DNA from: Brachynemurus nebulosus | Lineage: Eukaryota > Arthropoda > Insecta > Neuroptera > Myrmeleontidae | DNA length: 64,000 nucleotides | NCBI GenBank assembly: GCA_035578155.1 | Contig: JAPWDM010000005.1 | Location: 13,606,832 to 13,670,831 of the forward strand | Reading direction: 5' to 3' | Shown: piece after piece, positions 57,481-64,000 of the stretch | Layout: each line of letters starts with the position of its first letter | Numbering within the stretch: the stretch's first letter is position 1 | Notes under the pieces: generated by a model | The model's database searches: none | The model's input: the letters and a program-made list of their open reading frames with translations, nothing else | Told to the model about the DNA's origin: nothing | Translations under genes and position numbers: made by a program

Positions 57481-58027
57481 TTAAATTACAATACATACAC
57501 ATTCATATGGTTAAATACAGTTAGCAGCAAACATACTGGTGGTGGGGGATATAATTTTGTGGTAGTAGTAGAATATCAAGAATATTATAGCTACAAGAGC
57601 GGATCAACAGCTTGGTTAACTTGATAATATAACTTCAGCTTTGCAGAACAGCTGTGCACGAAACAGAGAAAATATTTTAAATAAGAAAGTTGAATCGTGT
57701 TTAACGTCAGACTGTCATCGACACTCAATGAGTTCGTTACCATTATTGTTGTATTCGATAAAGTTTTTTATTTCTTATGTTCCTTAGTTTTATTTTTTTC
57801 TATGTTAATGGGATTCATGAAAATGATATTTAAGAATTTTTTTTGGATTATTTATTATTGTGAACATTTTTTTTAATTTGTGAAGAACTTAATTTTAAGT
57901 TATTTTTTTGTGAATAATTTTTTTTTTATTTGTGTGAAAAAATTTTGTGATTACTTTGCTGTTGGTGGTGAAAAAATTTTTGTTCTCTTCTCTTTCTCTG
58001 GATGTGTAATTGTGATTTATTTGTGTA

Positions 58028-60503
58028 ATGTTGGATACAGTCACATCATCATCATCGGCTACAATTTCAACAATGGCGAAAAATTACAGTCACTGCCCCT
58101 TAAAGAAGCGCCCGATACAGTTTGTGAAAGATGAAAATTTATCGCCGGAACAGGAGGAACCTGTCGCGATGGTTGTCGATGCCCGGAAAAAAGCACGATT
58201 TCCAACACCGCCGCCTGTTAAAATTGGTAAGTTTATTGTCATAATAAAAGTACTTGTTCAGTCTTTCAATTATAGTAATTTAGAAAAATAATAATTATTT
58301 ATCCGTCTCTTATTAATTAATTTGAAATCACTGATTATATCTTTGTCTAATTTTTTTTTAAAAATAAAAGTTACTAATGTAAGGACCTGTTTTCTTATTC
58401 ACTGATAAAACAAAAATATGTTACATAAAGTTCCATATGGTACGTGTTTTGTTTCAAATTTTTTAAGTGAAATTTATAGTTGTTAATCGGAAGAGTTGCG
58501 TTTGAATAAGTATATACATTTGGTATCGTCTTCTTGTGTATCCAATATAGATCTTAGGTCAACAGTGTCGCCTGAGGGTCATTCATTATTTGCTATGTGG
58601 ACTCTTCTAACAACTATACCGTCGCACATTGATCCACATTCAGAAAACAATAGGAGATAACAATATTACAAATAAATTGCTTAGAAAAAGAAAATCAATT
58701 TTTTTTTTGCTTTTTATTGAAATAGTTATAGCAACGAACATGTAATTATCTATTTGAAGGTTTGATTATTGATGGTGACCTAGGTCATCTTTGCAATTTT
58801 AGATCTGATGATGATGAAGCCTCTCGCGTTTTCTTGTCACAACAATGCCATAATTTAATTCGATTTTTTTTAAATGTACCGTTATGTTGAATCGATCGGT
58901 GTATACTTAATCGTTTTCAATTTTTTTCGTTACAGAAATTCCTGATATAAAAGATGAACCGGAAAATTTATGCACGAAGCCTGAAGATTTAAGCAAAAAA
59001 CGATTTTCAACAGTTGATTCAACAACAAATTCAATAAAATCCGTTTCGGTTATTACATCGTCACCCGTGTCCGTTACAAGTTATCCACCTAAAATTAATT
59101 CGCCGCAAGAAGCTTCGGCTCCAGTTACCGTTTTATCCTCGCATTCGTCCACTCTGAACAGCAGTGCTGTGTCAGTAGTGTCTCAACAGCGTCTCACAAA
59201 TATTGGAGGTGGCGCTTTTCATCGCGTGGCCAGCAGCAGTTCGCGACGTTCCTCCTTGAGTCCTGAACCGTTACACTATCACGCACCAAGTACATGGCAT
59301 CGAAGCATGTCAGTTGCATCATCAACTCCCCCAACGACAATCGCCGCATCCAATCCAGCCCCACAGTATCCACCCGCTTACTTCCCATTGGGCTATCCCA
59401 CATACCATCACCATAACACATCAGCCACGAACGAAATTTACCACCCGTACCCGTTGTACCCCTCACCGCCATCCCCGTACGCACCGCGAGATAGTTCCTG
59501 TTCACCACCAAGTCATCTATCGTCAATAATTCAACATCAGTCGCAACGACTACCACTGGCGCCAATTGCACTGTTACCGTCGGAATCTTCCGCCGCTGCT
59601 GCGATCGCATCACGATCTTCGTTACCCTCGTCGCGAGCCGCATCTCTATCGCCAACTTCACCGTCATCGGTCACGTCCTCCATTCGTTCCCGTTCACCCT
59701 CCACGTCGGATTTATCGCCGTCACCGACACATCATACCATAATCCGTACAACTGCGTCCAATGTGCCACAACCGATCGAACGTCGAACTCGCAACATTCA
59801 TCACGCAACAACAATAATCAGCACCAATGGTTCCGCCACGTCCACTTCGTCCACTGCCATGTCCACGACCCACGGCATGAATGGGGCCGCACGGCATCAG
59901 TGCCCCGATTGTGGTAAAAGTTACTCAACATTTTCCGGTCTCTCGAAACATCGCCAATTCCATTGTGCCGCTAGTGGTGACGGTCCACGTAAATCGTTCA
60001 GTTGTAAATACTGTGAGAAAATTTACGTGTCATTGGGTGCATTGAAAATGCATATTCGCACGCACACGTTACCGTGCAAATGTACGCTGTGCGGCAAAGC
60101 ATTCTCACGACCGTGGTTACTGCAGGGCCATATTCGTACGCACACCGGCGAGAAACCATTCAGTTGTCAACATTGTCATCGCGCATTCGCCGATCGTTCA
60201 AATTTACGCGCGCACTTACAAACACATTCCGATATTAAAAAGTATTCGTGTCCCACGTGTAGCAAAACATTTTCACGGATGTCGCTGCTGACGAAACACG
60301 CGGAGGGTGGTGGGTGTAACAATAGTAACGGAAATGCTCAACCGATACATACCACGGTTAACAATCATCATCATGGATCCGGCGGCGCCACAACAAATTT
60401 TTCATCGTCCGCATCAGTAATGCCCAATACCCAAATTTATCCATCCATTCATCAGATGAAACATCCACACCCGGAATTAGTATCGCATCATTCGATTTAT
60501 TAG
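58028..60503 (+). CDS. Snail-family zinc-finger transcription factor (escargot/snail-like), two exons
   Basis: Exon 1 58,028-58,226, exon 2 58,936-60,503; 588 residues, stop TAG. The N-terminus has [11 protein letters not shown] (residues 19-29), close to the Drosophila Escargot box. PEDLSKK (82-88) fits the PxDLSxK motif that recruits the corepressor CtBP. Residues 100-385 are low-complexity Ser/Pro/His/Thr. Five fingers follow: 389-409, 423-443, 449-469, 477-497 and a C2HC finger at 505-527; the [11 protein letters not shown] linker and [18 protein letters not shown] and SRMSLLTKH helices are Snail signatures. The role expected of the family is nuclear repression through CAGGTG E-boxes in mesoderm, neural or stem-cell fate. 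ATG 58,028 is the first after an in-frame TGA (58,013); ATG 58,073 (Met16) has a stronger AACAATGG context. Finger 5 ends HAEGGGC, one Gly longer than HSEGGC in Escargot. Whether it is escargot, snail or worniu cannot be settled here. Confidence 0.95.
58227..58935 (+). other. Intron of the Snail-family gene
   Basis: 709 bases, donor GTAAGT and acceptor TTCGTTACAG after a T-rich tract. It interrupts a codon after its first base (G|AA, Glu67), placing the N-terminal box in exon 1 and the CtBP motif in exon 2. The joined reading frame continues without stop into the finger region. Drosophila escargot lacks an intron here, so the structure is worth comparing between insects. Confidence 0.88.
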
Positions 60504-60870
60504 TACGAGAAAGAAAAAATATTTTTTGATAAATCTATACACAACAGTTTTCCCGAATGAATTCATACGTGCCTTATTAATAATTTTCTTTTTCCAAACG
60601 AAAAGACTGAAAATTGTTCTGTAAATATTTGTTTCGTGTCATTTTCATTTTGAAAACCAATGAGTACAAACAAAAATTGATCAAGTTTTGTCCTTTTTAT
60701 AAATTTTTTCAAATTTAATTTTTCCTTTATTTTGATCTCAACATGCGTTTAATTTTATTTAAAAATATTTGTTTCCTTGTAGAGTAGCGTAGTTAATTTT
60801 TCGTTAATAATTTGAAAAAATTTATAAAAATGCAAACGACAAATAAAAATTGTATATAAAACAAAATAAA
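60504..60870 (+). terminator. 3' UTR with AATAAA polyadenylation signals
   Basis: AT-rich sequence after the stop with AATAAA at 60,842-60,847 and 60,865-60,870. One of these probably directs cleavage; further AATAAA occurs near 61,058. The 68-codon frame at 60,974-61,180 beyond is not considered coding. Confidence 0.5.
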
Positions 60871-61949
60871 AAAAAATTAATATATTCAAAATCGCTAAAA
60901 GAAATTGCTGTACATAAGTAAAATTACGAAGGGTCGTTAAAATAACAATTTTTATAAAATATATTTAAATATTATGTTTAAAATGGATGTTTGCGAGATA
61001 AGATACACAGTTAGTGAGGGAATCCCCGAAAACTCCGAGAACCAACGCTTCAAATCAATAAATAAATTTTACTTAATATTTAAATATATTTATACGTGTA
61101 TGTACATCAATGGCCAAAAAAACAGGTTCAAACTATATTTTTTTTTAATAACTCTTTGTAATTCATATCATTGTTTCTAAACAAATCAATAACTAGTCAG
61201 AGGAATGAATTTCTTTTTTATTTTTTTATTTTTTTGAAATTAATTCAGACCAACAAGAAATGAAACAGAAACAAACATTCCTCACGTTTAGTAATTAGTG
61301 AATAAATTTGTAAGTAAAAATTTAAATAGATTTAATATATAACATGTTTCTGCCATTTGTATAGTGCCTTTTTCTAAAAGAAAACTTGCTAGGAAAAACA
61401 GCCAAATTTTACAATTGTTTTGTAATGTACAATATAAAATATGAAAACACATGAATTGTCATTTTTGTCATACAAAATATAATTAAAACTTAATATAAAT
61501 TAATTAATATAACTATTATCTTTTTTCTTTAATTATTTATATTTTATAAAATAGAAAAGAATATATTATTAAATTTTATACGGATTTTTAATAAAACAAA
61601 ACATACGAAATGATTTTCCAAATTTATTTGTTTTATTTATCTTTTACGTTTCAGACACAATTATTTTTCAGATTTATGAGATTTCATTAAAATTAAAATT
61701 ATCATACGTGAAGGTGAGTACAACTTGTCAAGCGACGGATTCTGCTCTCAAATTAGATAGTAGATAGTTTCAATTTTTTTAAAGACTTCATAATGCTTAG
61801 GTTTGATTGGCATTAAAAGAACAAATCTCTATAATTCGCTTGTAATTTCGTCGCTTTTTAGTTTATATGGCTCTAAAAGTACTTAAAAATTTTAATAAAC
61901 TTGCTGGCGTCATCAAATTAAAAAAATTTTTTCTTCATCTCGATATAGA
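60871..61949. other. AT-rich DNA downstream of the gene
   Basis: No gene or repeat termini recognised. It may include distal 3' UTR. Confidence 0.45.
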
Positions 61950-62110
61950 CTTTTTATTTTTGCTATTAAAATAACGAAATTCCTTTTAGAAATATGACTA
62001 TTTCGATGGAAGCTCTTTTTCTAGTGATCTTACGCACTATTGCAGTGATTTTAATTAGGATGCGGTGTGAATTTTTCATTTTTACTATCGAAATAACGGA
62101 ATTTCTTTTA
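61950..62110 (+). repeat. Relative of the ~310-bp repeat at 46 kb
   Basis: AACGAAATTCCTTTTAGAAA, TATGACTATTTCGATGGAAG, CTCTTTTTCTAGTGATCTTA parallels the unit at 46,385-46,450 (ACGAAATTCCTTTTAGAAAT, CAACAGAAGCCTTTCTATAG). A second half-copy follows at 62,085. Confidence 0.55.
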
Positions 62111-63018
62111 TAAATATATGATTAACCGATCAAACTCTTATTATAATTTATTATAAGAATTATAAAATTGATTAATCGAAATTTTGGGAAATAATTCAAA
62201 AAAAATTTGAAAAATCAAACGAAACTGTATTAAGGTAGTAGTCTGGTAACTCGCGCTGTTTTTCATGTCTATTTTTAGGGGCATTTTGTTTTGAGAAAGA
62301 ACAAATAATGGAAAGTTTTGAATTTTTAATATGTTTTATTTACATCTAAAGGTAACAAAAAGAAATTTTTTTAAAATAAATTTTGTTTTATTAAGTATTA
62401 TTATTTTTTTGTGTTGATTAAAGTTTATTTAGCCAGACCAACACTTAAAGTGTTATACGTGGCATTTTTAATATAGAAAGTATTATTATTATCGCTTGCA
62501 GTTGGCGCCTCAAAAAAAGCACGTGGATGGTCCGGATGATTTTGACTCTTGGGGACACCTAAAAATCAAAAATTCTTTGTTAGTCTTAATCTATAAATAT
62601 GTCCTTCTGGTCTGAACTAGAATTATGAAATTTTATTGAACAATAACGAAATGGCGAAAAGGGTTGTAAAATGGAAAGTTATGGATGAAAAGAATTAATT
62701 CTGGTCCCCGACGAGAACTGCAAGTGTGTCGAATAACCAGTTCAAGTTTCAGAGCAATCGGTTGAATAGAAAAAATGTTATGACCCGAGCCGACCGTAAA
62801 AACGCTGTTTTGAGAAAAACGCGTTTAAAGTTTCAGCAACAAATTTTCATAAGTAAACTCTTACTTACATTAATCGGCGATGCCCAACTTTCGGTTCCTA
62901 TTTCGAATTTCGGTTTAAAATTTTTACAGTATATTCTCAATATATTATACTTGCAAATTAAGCAAAAAAAAAATTCGATTTTTTCAATCCAAATATCTGA
63001 CCTTAAATAATATACTAC
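62111..63018. other. Intergenic DNA, unsupported 94-codon frame
   Basis: The plus frame at 62,726-63,010 contains the recurring TTTTGAGAAAAACGCGTTTA motif also seen near 1,020, so it is probably decayed repeat and not a gene. Confidence 0.5.
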
Positions 63019-63020
63019 TA

Positions 63021-63946
63021 GGGTAAGTGCGGGAGAGACGCCGCAGTAGCCATAGTTCGTCAGTTGATTGATAGATAGCGCTATTAATGGGTTATAGGTT
63101 TAAAATAAGTTACTTATTTAAGCTGTATATGGTAACATTTATGATTAGTCCATCAGTTTAGTAACTATCCACCTTTTTATTATTGAAAAGTAACTTTTTT
63201 AACATAATATTTTATCAAGCATTTAATTCATTAGAATTTAAGAATGTATATTTCATTGTTCTAATGAAAATGAGTTTTGTTATTAATTTATGTATATTTT
63301 AAAAGTACTGTATAAAATTTTAGGTTGGAATTCCGCACTATGCTTGGTATAGCAACATGCGGCATCTATCCCAACAAAAAGGAGAGATTCCACATCTAAA
63401 GAGATGCCGCATCATACATATTACATGTTAAAAACATACACTTACATACCATAATTATGCAATTTATTTTTTGGACTGTAAATTATGCCACGTAAATATA
63501 AAAGATCCATTAATGGATCAGGAAGAGCCCTCATATTAGTGAAGATAACGAAAATAATGATGATTGCCTGTGTATTGAATGTTTTGAAAAGTACTCAGAA
63601 ACAAAAAAAATGTTGACTGGTTAAGATGTATAAAGTGCCAAAAATGGTTACATATGGCATATATCATTTATTATAGAGATGTGTGTAAAATACAAAATTT
63701 TTAATAGAACTATGCGGCGTCTCACCTTCTTGGATGCGGCATCTCTCCGATAGGTGTGGGAGAGACGCCGCTTTGCAGGTTCTACAAAAATGTTAATTAT
63801 GAATCCTTTATGACTCAAAAGTTAAAATTATTTATAAATAATTTTATAAATATTTTAATGTGTACCAAATTTCAAATCAATTAAATGCATACTTTAAGAA
63901 TTATCAAGTGTTTTCAAAATGTGCGGCAACTCTCGCGCATTCACCC
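63021..63946 (+). mobile_element. Internally deleted pogo-like transposon, TA TSD
   Basis: The ends GGGTAAGTGCGGGAGAGACG and (inverse) GGGTGAATGCGCGAGAGTTG are TIRs of about 25 bp; TA lies on both sides (63,019-63,020 and 63,947-63,948). GGGAGAGACGCCGC-like blocks recur at about 63,375-63,410 and 63,715-63,775 as subterminal repeats. A transposase remnant lies at 63,485-63,704. At 926 bp it is a deletion derivative. Confidence 0.75.
63485..63704 (+). pseudogene. Pogo-like transposase remnant (N-terminal start joined to C-terminal Cys motif)
   Basis: ATG at 63,485 opens MPRKYKRSINGSGRALI, resembling the MPRKYKR start of many pogo-like transposases that precedes the Psq-type DNA-binding helix. 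After a frame change, the next frames read CLCIECFEKYSETKK and, after another break, DWLRCIKCQKWLHMAY, to a stop at 63,704. The CxxC-W-xCxxCxxWxH spacing matches the C-terminal Cys/His knuckle seen in such transposases. The entire DDE catalytic domain is missing and the frame is broken at least twice, so it is inactive. Confidence 0.65.
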
Positions 63947-64000
63947 TACCATTTCTACCAAGGAGTAACTAATTATTATGTAATATTTGCTTGTAACATT

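Noticed and set aside
59194..59667. 157-codon minus-strand frame
   Set aside because: It lies antisense to the Ser/Pro-rich part of the Snail-type protein; its length follows from the GC-richer codon use of the real gene.
62726..63010. 94-codon plus frame
   Set aside because: It contains a motif (GAGAAAAACGCGTTTA) repeated at about 1,020 in non-coding DNA, so it is more likely decayed repeat.

Overview
The window is 64 kb of very AT-rich eukaryotic nuclear DNA. It has the look of an insect genome: a snail/escargot-type zinc-finger gene with a spliceosomal GT-AG intron, long (TA)n tracts, and a dense layer of terminal-inverted-repeat (TIR) transposons. I cannot fix the order or species from the sequence alone. 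There are no bacterial features, CRISPR arrays or rRNA genes, and I see no intact tRNA gene.

Only one convincing protein-coding gene is present, at 58,028-60,503 on the + strand. It is a two-exon Snail-family (escargot/snail/worniu-like) transcriptional repressor of about 588 residues with five C2H2-type fingers, an [12 protein letters not shown]-terminal box and a PEDLSKK CtBP-type motif. A probable promoter region lies at about 57.3-57.5 kb and AATAAA signals follow the stop codon. All other open frames are short, overlap repeats or look like chance.

The rest, about 57 kb upstream and 3 kb downstream, is intergenic DNA made of nested non-autonomous transposons. Many can be delimited to the base by TIRs and target-site duplications (TSDs). 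The hAT-like elements are at 2,259, 5,947, 10,107, 29,665, 36,991 and 52,186, with two related copies at 6,937 and 39,616. A piggyBac-like pair sits at 48,016 and 53,777. Harbinger-like elements are at 34,924 and possibly 44,015 and 9,071. Pogo/Tigger-like elements are at 17,429, 32,010, 39,956 and 63,021; the last holds a broken transposase remnant. Several further families cannot be classified.

Two structures stand out. First, four motifs on the minus strand (9.7, 23.4, 25.3 and 25.45 kb) fit a hammerhead ribozyme with a palindromic stem III, the geometry known from dimer-cleaving hammerheads of Penelope-like elements. Second, a 103-bp satellite at about 38.1-38.8 kb is arranged as two opposed arrays (3 + 4 units), and six of the seven units carry a complete heat-shock element (alternating GAA and TTC blocks). 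Other notable points are foldback cassettes with shared flanks but unrelated stems, an exact 150-bp tandem duplication, and long (TA)n tracts that all lie inside mobile elements.
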